From positions 1 through 59,179 of the forward strand of contig DATLZE010000067.1 in NCBI GenBank assembly GCA_035574195.1: DNA of 59,179 nt, written 5' to 3'. Positions 25,292 to 33,530 of the stretch are shown one piece after another (position 1 is the stretch's first letter; each line of letters starts with the position of its first letter). The stretch comes from SG8-41 sp035574195 (GTDB lineage: Bacteria > Pseudomonadota > Gammaproteobacteria > Burkholderiales > SG8-41). The notes under the pieces are model-generated. The model did not search any database and was not told the DNA's origin. It saw only the letters and a list, made by a program, of their open reading frames with translations. Made by a program: the position numbers and the translations under genes.

Positions 25292-27424
25292 TCACTTCGT
25301 CACCGTCTTGAGCTTGATGAGAGCGTCCGCGGCTTTCACCCCTTTGCCCTCGGCAAGAACGAAGAGCGGATTGATGTCGAGCTCGGCGAGATGCGGTTCG
25401 AGGTCCACCGCCAGCGCGGAGAGCCGCACGATCGCCTCGGCGAGCCCCTCCACGTCGGCGCGCGGGCGCCCGCGCGCTCCGGCGAGCAGCGGGTAGCCCG
25501 CGATCTCCTCGATCATCTCGCGCGCCACCGAGTCGGTGACCGGCGCGAGCCGGAACGAGACATCCTTCAGCACCTCCGCGAAGATCCCGCCCAGCCCGAA
25601 CATCACCGCGGGACCGAACAGGGAGTCGTTGACCACGCCGAGGATCGCCTCTACGCCCTCCTGCACCATCTCCTGCACCAGCACGCCCTCGATCCCCGCG
25701 CCCGGATCGTGGGCGCGCGCGCTCGCCAGCACCTCGTCGTAGGCGGCCGCGAGCGCATCGTCGGAAGCGAGGCCGAGCCGCACTGCGCGCGCCTCGGTCT
25801 TGTGCGGGATGTCCGGCGACTGGACCTTGAGCGCGACCGGGTAGCCGATGCGCCGCGCGGCGGCGAGCGCCTGCTCCCGGGTGGCGGCGAGCTCCTCCCG
25901 CGTGACCGGGATGCCGTACTCGGACAGTACCCGCTTGGCGTGATGTTCGGCGAGGTCGGCGCGCCGCCCGGCGAGCATCGCCCGCGCGCGCTCGCTCCGC
26001 AGCTCCGGCGCCCGCTCCCGGAGGCGGCGCTCGCGCCGGCGCAGCGCCTCGGCGTACCAGGACAGCGCCGCGAGCGCGCGCCCGCAGCGCACCGGCGACT
26101 TGTAGCGCGGGATGCGTGCGGCGTCGAGCTGCGCGTAGGCCTCGGCCGCGACCGCCTCGCGCGCGCTCCAGCAGATGAACACGGGCTTGTCGGTGCGCGC
26201 CGCTCCCGCCACGATCTGGGCCGCGACCTTGGCCGCGAGCTCGCCCTGCAGCGAAGCGTTGATCATCGCCACGCAGTCCACATTGGGGTCGTCCACGATC
26301 GCCTGCAGCGCGAGCCCGATGAGCTCCGTGTTGTTGAAGATCGCGGCGGTGACGTCCACCGGGTTGAGGAGCGATCCGTAGCTCGGCACGAAGCCCTTCA
26401 GCTTCTCGACAGTCGCCTCCGAGAGCCGCGGCAGCCGCATGCCGCGGGCGACGCACTCGTCGGTCATCAGGATGCCGGCGCCCCCGGAGATGGTGATGAT
26501 GGCGAGTCGATTGCCGCGCGGCAGCCGCCCGCAGCGGAAGGCGTGCCCGTAGTCCACCACGTCCTGGATGTCCTCCACCCGCAGGATGCCGGCCTGCTTG
26601 AAGGCAGCCTGGTAGAGCGCCATCGCGCCGCCGAGATTCGCGGTGTGCGAGCGCGCCGCCTGCTGCCCCTGCTCGGTATTGCCCACCTTCCACATGAGGA
26701 CGGGCTTGCGGGCCGCCGCCGCCCGCTCTCCCACCTCGAGCAGCCGGCGCGCGTCCTTCAGCCCCTCGATGTAGCCAACGATGATCTCGGTCCCGGGGTC
26801 CCGGATGTAGTAATCGATGAAATCGAGGGTGGAGACCCCGATTTCGTTCCCGGTCGTGACCATCTGGCGAAACGGCAGCCCCCCGTCCTTGGACGAGAGA
26901 TTCATCACCGAGAAGCCGAAGCCGCCCGACTGCGAGACCATGGAGACGGGCCCGGGCTCGTAGTCGGCGTTGAACACCGAGCCGAAGCCGGCGAAGACAC
27001 TGTCGGCGACGTTGATCATGCCCTGGCAGTTGGGGCCGATCACGCCGATGCCGTAGCGGCGGGCGATCGCGACGAGCTCGCGCTGCATGCGCTCGCCCTC
27101 GCCGCCCATCTCGGAGAAGCCGGAGCTGAAGATGATGACGTAGGGCACGCCCTTCTCGCCGCACTGGGCGAGCACGTCGGCCACGCGCGCAGCGTTCACC
27201 AGAATCAACGCCAGGTCCGGCACCTCCGGTACCTCGGCGAGCGCGGGATAGCAGCGCATGCCCGCGATCTCGGAGTATCGAGGATTCACCGGATAGAGCC
27301 GGCCGCGGTAGCCGTGCCCGGTGAGGAATTTGAGCGGCTGTCCGCTGATCGTCGCGAAATCGCGGGAGGCGCCGATGATCGCGATGGCGCGCGGGTTGAA
27401 GAAGCGTTCGAGATCGGTGCGCAT
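25292..27424 (-). CDS. ADP-forming acyl-CoA synthetase (acetate--CoA ligase family)
   Basis: A 710-residue fused ADP-forming acyl-CoA synthetase. Order of domains: CoA-binding Rossmann domain (residues 1-130, with AIAIIGASRDF), succinyl-CoA-ligase-like domains (about 150-460, with the phosphohistidine candidate in SHTANLGG and TISGGAGILMTDE), and an ATP-grasp domain (about 490-710, with VALKVQSPDIPHKTEA and GLGGIFAEVLKD). It makes an acyl-CoA from a free acid, ATP and CoA, releasing ADP. Start ATG 27424 gives the family N-terminus MRTDLERFFNPRAIA; upstream in-frame sequence is not family-like and no strong ribosome-binding site is visible. It heads the minus-strand set with the dehydrogenase and SDR. 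Confidence 0.92.
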   Translation of the reverse strand: MRTDLERFFNPRAIAIIGASRDFATISGQPLKFLTGHGYRGRLYPVNPRYSEIAGMRCYPALAEVPEVPDLALILVNAARVADVLAQCGEKGVPYVIIFSSGFSEMGGEGERMQRELVAIARRYGIGVIGPNCQGMINVADSVFAGFGSVFNADYEPGPVSMVSQSGGFGFSVMNLSSKDGGLPFRQMVTTGNEIGVSTLDFIDYYIRDPGTEIIVGYIEGLKDARRLLEVGERAAAARKPVLMWKVGNTEQGQQAARSHTANLGGAMALYQAAFKQAGILRVEDIQDVVDYGHAFRCGRLPRGNRLAIITISGGAGILMTDECVARGMRLPRLSEATVEKLKGFVPSYGSLLNPVDVTAAIFNNTELIGLALQAIVDDPNVDCVAMINASLQGELAAKVAAQIVAGAARTDKPVFICWSAREAVAAEAYAQLDAARIPRYKSPVRCGRALAALSWYAEALRRRERRLRERAPELRSERARAMLAGRRADLAEHHAKRVLSEYGIPVTREELAATREQALAAARRIGYPVALKVQSPDIPHKTEARAVRLGLASDDALAAAYDEVLASARAHDPGAGIEGVLVQEMVQEGVEAILGVVNDSLFGPAVMFGLGGIFAEVLKDVSFRLAPVTDSVAREMIEEIAGYPLLAGARGRPRADVEGLAEAIVRLSALAVDLEPHLAELDINPLFVLAEGKGVKAADALIKLKTVTK

Positions 27425-27554
27425 TCGGCAGACTGGACAGCGGCGCCGCTTGAAAACTTCTCTTCGCGGACACCGCGCGTCGAACCGCGATCGCGTTCGT
27501 CGGCTCGAACGCGCGAAGTCAAATCGGCGCTGTGCGTCCGGATCGAGCGCGAAA

Positions 27555-27560
27555 ATTATA
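27555..27560 (-). promoter_or_regulatory. Candidate -10 element for the acyl-CoA synthetase operon
   Basis: A perfect TATAAT on the minus strand (ATTATA on the plus strand) stands in otherwise GC-rich sequence, about 130 bases before the start codon at 27424. I see no good -35 hexamer at the right distance, so an activator may be needed, or the site may be chance. Confidence 0.35.
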
Positions 27561-27629
27561 CGCTGCGGCTCGCCCGCGCGGACCCCGGGTGCTATCATCT
27601 CTCCGCACCACCGAGGCGAAGACCGCATC

Positions 27630-28892
27630 GTGAACACCGCTGCCACCGCTGCCGCGCCGCGTTCCTTCAAGGAGGTGTGGCTGATCTCGGCCGGCCACGG
27701 GCTCACCCACTGGTACACCGCCACTTTCTACCTGCTGCTGCCGCTGATCGGGCGCGAGCTCGGCCTCTCCTACACCGAGATCGGGCTCATCATGACGGTG
27801 CAGCACGCGGTCGGCGCGATCTCGAACCTGCCGGGCGGCATGTTCGTGGACATGGTCGGCAAGAAGGGCTACCTCATGGCAGCCTCGCTCTTCTGGGTCG
27901 GCATCCCGTACGCGCTGATGAGCCTCACCGGGAACTTCTGGATGCTGCTGGTGTGCGTGACGCTGGTCGGCGTCGGCAACAACATTTGGCATCCGGCGGC
28001 GATCCCGACGCTCGCCTACCGCTATCCCGGACGCAAGGGGCTGGTGATCTCGCTGCACGGCATGGGCGGCAACCTCGGTGAGGCGCTCGCCCCGCTCGTG
28101 GTGGGGGCGCTGCTCGCGTGGATGAGCTGGCGCGCGGTGGTGGTGGTCAATGTCGTGCCCGGCATCGTGATGGCGCTGCTGATCCTGTTCATGCTCGGCG
28201 CCTTCACCGTGGCGCGCGGCGAGGAGGCGATCAACGCCGGAGCCGAGTCGCGCGGCGTGCGCCAGTACCTGCGGGGTTTCGCGAGCCTGCTCGCCAACCG
28301 CGGGTTGATGCTGGTCTCGATCGGCTCGGCGTTCCGCACCATGACACAGGTGGGATTGCACACCTTCCTTCCGGTCTACCTCGCCTACGAGCTCGGCTAC
28401 TCGCCGTTGCTGACCGGCGTGTGCCTCACGGTGCTGCAGGTGGCGGGGCTGCTCGCGAGCCCCGTGGCCGGCCACCTCTCGGACCGCATGGGTCGCAAGA
28501 GCATCGTCATGTCGAGCATGACGTTGACCGGGGTCACGATCGCCGGCATGGCGCTCGCCGGCCAAAGCGCGCTGTTCGTGCTGTTCGTCGCGCTGGTCGG
28601 CTTCTTCCTCTACGCAGTGCGCCCGGTGCTCCAGGCGTGGGCGGTGGAATGCACGCCGCAGCACCTCGCCGGCAGCGGCGTGGGGCTGCAGTTCGGTGTC
28701 ACCGCGGTCGGCGCGAGCGTCTCGCCGGCGATCTTCGGCATGATCGCCGACGCCTACGACATCTACACCAGCTTCCTGTTTCTCGCCGGCACCATCGTCC
28801 TCGCCAACGTGCTCATCGTGTTCATGCCGGATGGCGGGCAAAGCAAGCGCTCGAGCGCCGCTTTGCCCGCGCACGCCCGCACGGACATTTGA
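27630..28892 (+). CDS. MFS transporter
   Basis: A 420-residue major facilitator with about 12 hydrophobic segments. The N-terminal half has HGLTHWYTATFYLLLPLIG and the loop-2/3 type motif GGMFVDMVGKKG; the second half has GHLSDRMGRKSIV, the repeat of the same motif. The GTG at 27630 gives a short cytoplasmic N-terminus before the first membrane helix; the frame extends upstream with Arg-rich, non-family sequence. The substrate is unknown; related carriers export drugs or take up organic acids. It is divergent from the acyl-CoA synthetase operon, and a TATCAT at 27593-27598 could serve as its -10. Confidence 0.9.
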   Translation: MNTAATAAAPRSFKEVWLISAGHGLTHWYTATFYLLLPLIGRELGLSYTEIGLIMTVQHAVGAISNLPGGMFVDMVGKKGYLMAASLFWVGIPYALMSLTGNFWMLLVCVTLVGVGNNIWHPAAIPTLAYRYPGRKGLVISLHGMGGNLGEALAPLVVGALLAWMSWRAVVVVNVVPGIVMALLILFMLGAFTVARGEEAINAGAESRGVRQYLRGFASLLANRGLMLVSIGSAFRTMTQVGLHTFLPVYLAYELGYSPLLTGVCLTVLQVAGLLASPVAGHLSDRMGRKSIVMSSMTLTGVTIAGMALAGQSALFVLFVALVGFFLYAVRPVLQAWAVECTPQHLAGSGVGLQFGVTAVGASVSPAIFGMIADAYDIYTSFLFLAGTIVLANVLIVFMPDGGQSKRSSAALPAHARTDI

Positions 28893-28927
28893 ACGCCGTC
28901 CGGCGCGCGCCGAGCCGACGCAGCCCG

Positions 28928-29908
28928 CTAGTCGATTCGGGCTCCCGAATCCTTGACCGCCTTCGCCCACTTCGCCACCTCCGACCTGATATAGGCCGCA
29001 TACTCGGCAGGCGTGGTGGTCCACGGCTCGGCGCCCTGATCCCTGAGATAGCGGCTCATCGCCGGCTCGTTCACGATCCGCACCACGGCGGCGTTCAGTT
29101 TTTCGACGATCGCAGCGGGCATGCCCGCCGGGCCGACCAGCCCGTTCGCGCCGCTCGCCTCGAATCCGGGAACGCCCGACTCGTCTATCGTCGGAACCTC
29201 GGGCAGCGCGGAGATGCGCTTCAAGGTGCTCACCCCGAGCGCGCGCAGCTTCCCCGCCTTCACGTGCGGCACTGCGGAAGGAGAGGTGGCAAAGGTGAGC
29301 GCGACATGACCGGCGAGAAGGTCGGTCATCGCGGGAGGCGCGCCCTTGTACGGCACATGCACGATATCGATCCCGGTGCGCGCCTTGAACATTTCCGCGG
29401 TGAGATGCGGCTGGCTGCCGTTTCCGGCCGAGCTGTAATGGAGCTCGCCGGGGCGCTTCCTGGCGTAGGCGATGAACTCCTTCACGCTTCTCACCGGCAC
29501 CGAAGGATGCACCACCAGCACCTGGGAGGTCGCGGCAATCAGCGTGATCGGGGTGAAGTCCCGGGCCGGGTCGTAGGAGAGCTTGCTGTAGAGGCTGGGG
29601 TTGATGGTGTGGATCGTGGAAGCGAGCAGCAGCGTGTAGCCGTCAGGAGGCGATTTCACCACGATCTCGGCGCCGATGTTGGCGCTCGCTCCGGGGCGAT
29701 TGTCCACGATGACCTGCTGTTTCCATTCCTCGGCGAGCTTCTGTCCGATGGCACGCGAGAGTATGTCGGAGGTGCCGCCCGGAGGAAACGGCACGACGAT
29801 GCGGATCGGCTTGGCGGGATAGACCTGGGCCCCCGCGGCGAGCGCGGAAACGACAGAGCCCGCAGTCAGGATGCCCGATGCCACCGCCAGACGCAGGCGC
29901 TTGTTCAT
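28928..29908 (-). CDS. Bug/TctC-family solute receptor
   Basis: A 326-residue Bug receptor with a textbook layout: signal peptide MNKRLRLAVASGILTAGSVV cleaved near GAQVYPAKPIRI, ligand loop VVPFPPGGTSDILSR, PPDGYTLLLAST, YDPARDFTPITLIA, LHYSSAGNGSQPHLT and IVHVPYKGAP. ATG 29908 follows GGGAGGGA. It diverges from the maleate-isomerase-like gene at 30005; the 96-base spacer holds two short arms, ATGCC (29930-29934) and GGCAT (29952-29956), that could form a weak operator dyad. The pairing suggests the receptor captures a dicarboxylate or arylmalonate-like acid, which is inference. Confidence 0.94.
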   Translation of the reverse strand: MNKRLRLAVASGILTAGSVVSALAAGAQVYPAKPIRIVVPFPPGGTSDILSRAIGQKLAEEWKQQVIVDNRPGASANIGAEIVVKSPPDGYTLLLASTIHTINPSLYSKLSYDPARDFTPITLIAATSQVLVVHPSVPVRSVKEFIAYARKRPGELHYSSAGNGSQPHLTAEMFKARTGIDIVHVPYKGAPPAMTDLLAGHVALTFATSPSAVPHVKAGKLRALGVSTLKRISALPEVPTIDESGVPGFEASGANGLVGPAGMPAAIVEKLNAAVVRIVNEPAMSRYLRDQGAEPWTTTPAEYAAYIRSEVAKWAKAVKDSGARID

Positions 29909-30004
29909 GTTCCCTCCCGTCGAACACCGATGCCGGAATGATAAACCATCTGGCATACTGCTCGCCGGCGCGCAGGCAGATCGCGTGCGAGAGGAGACCG
30001 GGTT

Positions 30005-30709
30005 GTGGATGTCTGGCGACACAAGCTGGGGCTGATCGTGCCCTCGTGGAATACGGTGATGGAATACGAGATCCAGCGGATGGCCGGCGGGGCCTTCTCG
30101 GTGCATACGATGCGCATTGCCCACACCGCCGACACCGAGGAGAACCTGCTGTGGCTCGCAACGCAGGCGACCGATGCAGCGCGCCTGCTCGCCCACGCCA
30201 GGGTGAACGTGATCTGCTACGGCTGCACCGCAAGCGGTTTTCTGAAAGGCCCGCACAAAGACCGCGAAATCGGCGCCGAGATCGAGGCAGTCACGGGCAT
30301 TGCGGCTGCCACCACCTCGGGCTCGGTGGTGGAGGCGCTGCGCGCGCTCGGCGCGAGGCGGGTGAGCGTGGCCACCGCCTACGAGCCATGGTTGAACGAG
30401 CGCGTGCGCTCTTATCTCGAGGCCGCCGGCTTCGCCGTGGCCGAGATCCGGGGATTCGGCACGCAGGCCCATGCGGCGATCACGCCCGAGCGGGTGGCGG
30501 CGCTCGCAGCCGAGGTCGACCGGCCGGAGGCCGAGGCCCTGTTCGTGAGCTGCTCCAACCTGCGCACGCTGGAGATCATCGAGCCGGTGGAGCGCTCGAT
30601 CGGCAAACCCGTCGTGACCAGCAACCAGGCCTCGCTGTGGAAGATGCTGCGGCTCATCGGGGACCGGCGCGATATTCCGGGTGCCGGACGGCTCCTGCGC
30701 GAGGCATGA
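30005..30709 (+). CDS. Maleate isomerase/arylmalonate decarboxylase-family enzyme
   Basis: A 234-residue Asp/Glu-racemase-superfamily enzyme. The two active-site cysteines of maleate cis-trans isomerase are present: C74 in ICYGCTASGFL and C183 in LFVSCSNLRT. The N-terminal GLIVPSWNTVMEYE and the C-terminal VVTSNQASLWKMLR are also typical. It starts with GTG at 30005 (no strong ribosome-binding site). Family members isomerise maleate to fumarate in nicotinate breakdown or decarboxylate arylmalonates. Which reaction applies here cannot be decided. A Bug receptor is divergently transcribed. Confidence 0.87.
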   Translation: MDVWRHKLGLIVPSWNTVMEYEIQRMAGGAFSVHTMRIAHTADTEENLLWLATQATDAARLLAHARVNVICYGCTASGFLKGPHKDREIGAEIEAVTGIAAATTSGSVVEALRALGARRVSVATAYEPWLNERVRSYLEAAGFAVAEIRGFGTQAHAAITPERVAALAAEVDRPEAEALFVSCSNLRTLEIIEPVERSIGKPVVTSNQASLWKMLRLIGDRRDIPGAGRLLREA

Positions 30710-30765
30710 GCCCCGGCCCGTGCTTCATGGCGGGCGCCGGTTCGGAGAGCGTGGAAGCGCTGGCC

Positions 30766-30786
30766 GCGCGCGCCGCAGGCGCGCGC
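30766..30786. terminator. GC hairpin between convergent genes (possible bidirectional terminator)
   Basis: A perfect 9-bp inverted repeat, GCGCGCGCC-GCA-GGCGCGCGC, lies between the stop codons of the maleate-isomerase-like gene (30709) and the lipoprotein gene (30810, minus strand). There is no clear T-run on either side, so it may only aid Rho-dependent termination. Confidence 0.4.
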
Positions 30787-30809
30787 CGGCTGTTCGTGCA
30801 GCGTGCAGG

Positions 30810-31844
30810 CTAGCGGCGCACGCTCTGCGCGAGCGCCTTGCGGATCGTGTCGAGCACCGCCTCCTCGTAGGCGCGGATGAACTCCACGCTGCGTTCCTCC
30901 TGGATCCCGAGCTTCTTCTTGACGGCCGCGCGCGCGGGCTTCACCGCGTCCACGTGCCGGAAGAAGGCGACGGTGCGCGCGAGATCGCGCCCGAGCGCCT
31001 CGAACACCTCCTCCAGGAACGGGAAGTGGCGGCTGTAGGTCATGTCGTTGGCGATCGCGACGTTGTTGAGCGCGCCTTTTTCCCAGGCGAGCGCGCGCTC
31101 CGCGCGCGCGAAGATGCGCGCGCGCTCGGCGAGCAGCGCCTCGGCGGGGATCTCCCCGCCCCGGTGGCGCGCGTAGAGCCGTTCGAGCTCCTCGTAGAAG
31201 GCCTTCGCTGCGCGGGTGCGCTCCGATTCGCGCTGCGCATAGCGCCGCATCGCCGTGCGCTCGAGGAAACCGGATTTCTCGGCTGCGAACGCGACCATCG
31301 CGTTGTAGGTGATGACGTTGCACAGCGCCTCCTCGATGCCGAGCGGGAGATCGAACTGATCGTGGCAGTCCTCGTGAATGACGAGATAGACGAAGCGCAC
31401 CAGCGTGCCGGCGAGCATCGAGGGGGTGACCGGGGTTCCCGCTTCGCCCACCGCCTCGGTCTGCCCGAAGTAAACGTCCGCGCCCTCCGGGGCGAGCGCC
31501 CGGCACTCCGCCTCCGTCGCCGCCTCGAGCCACTGGATCGCGGGGTCCTCGTAGGAATACGGCAGATGGAGGCGGGACACGACGCCGCAGAAGGGGAAGG
31601 ATTCGGTCTCGTTGTCGAGGTCGAGGAAATTGTCCGTCTCGCGAAAGCCGATGCGGCGCTCGAAGTCCCGGATGGTGCCGATCACGGCCGCGCCCTTCTC
31701 GTAGAGCCGCGGGCCCGGGAGCCGAGTGGCGGCGTCCTGCAGCAGGGTACATCCCGCCATCAGGACGAGGGCGAACGCCAGCGGCGCCCGCCGCAGGAGA
31801 AATTTTCCGATCACCTGCCCCTTCCCCCCGGAATCGGTATCCAA
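30810..31844 (-). CDS. Putative lipoprotein metalloprotease with HExxH motif
   Basis: A 344-residue protein I cannot place in a named family. The N-terminus has a lipoprotein signal: positive residues, a hydrophobic run and a lipobox LMAGC with the lipidated cysteine at C32. The central part has H157-E-D-C-H161 followed by E171/E172 in GIEEALCNVITY, the arrangement of a zinc metallopeptidase with the third ligand ten residues after HExxH. The C-terminal half is rich in charged helices (ERLYARHRGGEIPAEALLAE). It probably sits on the periplasmic face of a membrane. The distance to the third ligand is short for gluzincins, so the metal site needs confirmation. Confidence 0.68.
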   Translation of the reverse strand: MDTDSGGKGQVIGKFLLRRAPLAFALVLMAGCTLLQDAATRLPGPRLYEKGAAVIGTIRDFERRIGFRETDNFLDLDNETESFPFCGVVSRLHLPYSYEDPAIQWLEAATEAECRALAPEGADVYFGQTEAVGEAGTPVTPSMLAGTLVRFVYLVIHEDCHDQFDLPLGIEEALCNVITYNAMVAFAAEKSGFLERTAMRRYAQRESERTRAAKAFYEELERLYARHRGGEIPAEALLAERARIFARAERALAWEKGALNNVAIANDMTYSRHFPFLEEVFEALGRDLARTVAFFRHVDAVKPARAAVKKKLGIQEERSVEFIRAYEEAVLDTIRKALAQSVRR

Positions 31845-32001
31845 AACGCCCTATAACGCCCTGCCGGCCTGCAGGATGACACGAGCGCTGGTGCGGGCGG
31901 CGCCCGCCGGCCGCCGCAATTGCAGGTCGGACAGGCTGCTGGCCGCGCGCCCCGCTTCCCGGTTATCCTGACGGCCCTTCCCTGAGGCAGGAGAGCGCGA
32001 C

Positions 32002-32931
32002 ATGAGTTCCGGCCGCCCCGGCCGCTGGCGCCCCGAGCGAGAAATCGAGATCGTCGCGGGCACGCCCCCCGGCGGCGGGCTCGACCGCGCCGCCCGCGCG
32101 CTGCTCGGGGCGCTGGAATCGAACCGCCTGCTCGAGGTCGCGGCGCGCGTCGTCAACGTGCCTGGCGACGGGGCGCGGAAATGCTGGGCGCACCTCGATG
32201 CCCGGGCGGGCGACCCGCACGTGCTGGCGATCAGCTCGGCGAACCTCACGACCGATCGGCTGCTCGGCGCGACGCGCTTCCACCACGAGCGCGACTTCAC
32301 GCCGCTCGCGATTCTCTACACCGAGTACATCGCTTTTGTCGTGCGTCGGGACTGCCCCCTGCAAGACGGCGCCTGCCTGATCGCGCGCCTCGCGAAAGAC
32401 GCCGCCTCGCTCACGGTCGCGCTCTCGACCTCGGCTGGCAACCCCAACCACATTGCGCTTGCAAAGGTGGTGCGGCACGCCGGCGCCGAGCCCCGGGCGC
32501 TCAGGATCCGGGTGTTCGATTCGGCGCTCGATGCGGTCGCCGACACCCTCGCCGGCGGCGCCGATCTCGCCGCGGTCACGGCGGCGAGCGCCGTAGAGGA
32601 GCTGGAGGCGGGCACGATGCGCGCGCTTGCGGTATCGGCGCCCGAACGGCTCGCTGGCCCGTACGCGGGCACGCCGACGTGGCGCGAGCAGTCGGTGGAC
32701 TGCGTGATCGGCTCCTGGCGCGGGGTCACCGCAGCGCGAGGGCTCGCTCAGGAGCACGTCGCCTACTGGGAGGAGACACTCGCCGCTGCCGTGAATAGCG
32801 GGCAGTGGCGGGCACAGCTCGCCCGTCTCCACTGGACGCCTTGGTATCTCGACGGCGCCCGATTGCGCGAATATCTCCGGCGCGAGGCCGCCGAAGCGAG
32901 CGCGGTCCTTAAGGATCTCGCGCTGTTGTGA
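32002..32931 (+). CDS. Bug/TctC-like receptor homolog without signal peptide
   Basis: A 309-residue protein with the Bug fold: WRPEREIEIVAGTPPGGGLD at the N-terminus and a second lobe with LSTSAGNPNHIALAKVV and AVSAPERLAGPYAGTPTW. Unlike the other receptors it has no signal peptide: the ATG at 32002 has AGGAGAG just upstream and an in-frame TGA about 33 bases before it, so no exported form can be made. It belongs to the same divergent subfamily as the pseudogene at 16420 (shared VD-V--SWRG segment). The stop is followed within 42 bases by a small conserved-looking gene, with a hairpin between. A cytoplasmic ligand-binding role is plausible but unproven. Confidence 0.85.
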   Translation: MSSGRPGRWRPEREIEIVAGTPPGGGLDRAARALLGALESNRLLEVAARVVNVPGDGARKCWAHLDARAGDPHVLAISSANLTTDRLLGATRFHHERDFTPLAILYTEYIAFVVRRDCPLQDGACLIARLAKDAASLTVALSTSAGNPNHIALAKVVRHAGAEPRALRIRVFDSALDAVADTLAGGADLAAVTAASAVEELEAGTMRALAVSAPERLAGPYAGTPTWREQSVDCVIGSWRGVTAARGLAQEHVAYWEETLAAAVNSGQWRAQLARLHWTPWYLDGARLREYLRREAAEASAVLKDLALL

Positions 32932-32935
32932 TATG

Positions 32936-32971
32936 CTTTTGCTCCGCAAAACGCAAGTTGCGGAGCAAAGG
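32936..32971 (+). promoter_or_regulatory. Perfect 12-bp hairpin masking the ribosome-binding region of the next gene
   Basis: TTTGCTCCGCAA (32938-32949) and TTGCGGAGCAAA (32958-32969) are exact reverse complements with an 8-base loop; a further G-U and a C-G pair can extend the stem to 32936/32971. The right arm contains the only GGAG-like ribosome-binding sequence of the gene starting at 32973, so folding would hide it. The hairpin starts right after the stop codon of the preceding gene. There is no T-run, so a simple intrinsic terminator is less likely than an attenuator, processing site or protein-binding operator. Confidence 0.7.
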
Positions 32972-32972
32972 C

Positions 32973-33530
32973 ATGCGGATGGAAGTTCACGTTCACGGCA
33001 ACATCTTTCTCGGCAGGGGCGTGCGGCTGTCCCAGATCGAGCACGCGATGCGCCCATGGCTCGAGTACCTCGACGTGGACACGATCGCGGAAGCGCACAG
33101 CATCGAGCGCGAGGAACCGGGCATCCAGTTCGACAACCGCGAGCGCACCCTCAGCATCTGCTGGACGGGCGAGGTCGGCCGCAGCTTCCATGCGCGGCTG
33201 ACCGAAACGTTCCAGAACCTGGGGCCGCTCACCGAGTACGCCTCCGAGATCGAGGTCACCTACTATCCCGAGCACGGCGAGGACGAGTACTACCAGATGT
33301 TCGTCGGCCCCACGCCCGAGGCGATCCACGAGTTCCGCCGCCAGTGCGTGGTCGAGGACGTCGCGGGCCTGCTCGCGCGCCATCTCTCCAAGGCCGACGT
33401 GGATCAGGTGACCGCGCTGGTGAACCAGCTCTTCGACCAGGACTGGGCCGCCCGCAAGGCGGCCGGAGAGCAGGCCTCGACCTCCTCGACCGTCATCCCG
33501 CTGCACCCGAGAAACAAGCACCTGCACTAG
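32973..33530 (+). CDS. Uncharacterised conserved-type protein, about 185 residues
   Basis: I do not recognise the family. The protein (start MRMEVHVHGNIFLGRG) is soluble, acidic and well formed: a strand-rich first part (RTLSICWTGEVGRSF, EIEVTYYPEHGEDEYYQMF) and a helical C-terminal third (DVAGLLARHLSKADVDQVTA) that ends in a low-complexity Ser/Thr tail. Codon use matches the neighbours. The ATG at 32973 is preferred over one at 32928 because the latter overlaps the previous stop and the hairpin. It follows the signal-less Bug homolog, so they may form an operon. Its stop overlaps that of the convergent TPP enzyme by four bases. Confidence 0.78.
   Translation: MRMEVHVHGNIFLGRGVRLSQIEHAMRPWLEYLDVDTIAEAHSIEREEPGIQFDNRERTLSICWTGEVGRSFHARLTETFQNLGPLTEYASEIEVTYYPEHGEDEYYQMFVGPTPEAIHEFRRQCVVEDVAGLLARHLSKADVDQVTALVNQLFDQDWAARKAAGEQASTSSTVIPLHPRNKHLH

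Noticed and set aside
25391..28081. Very long open frames opposite the acyl-CoA synthetase, the ABC operon (45930-48761) and other genes
   Set aside because: They lie antisense to clear genes, are rich in Arg, His and Pro, and arise from the very high GC content at third codon positions.
29930..29956. Operator dyad ATGCC/GGCAT between the receptor at 28928 and the isomerase gene
   Set aside because: Only five perfect bases per arm; too short to claim.
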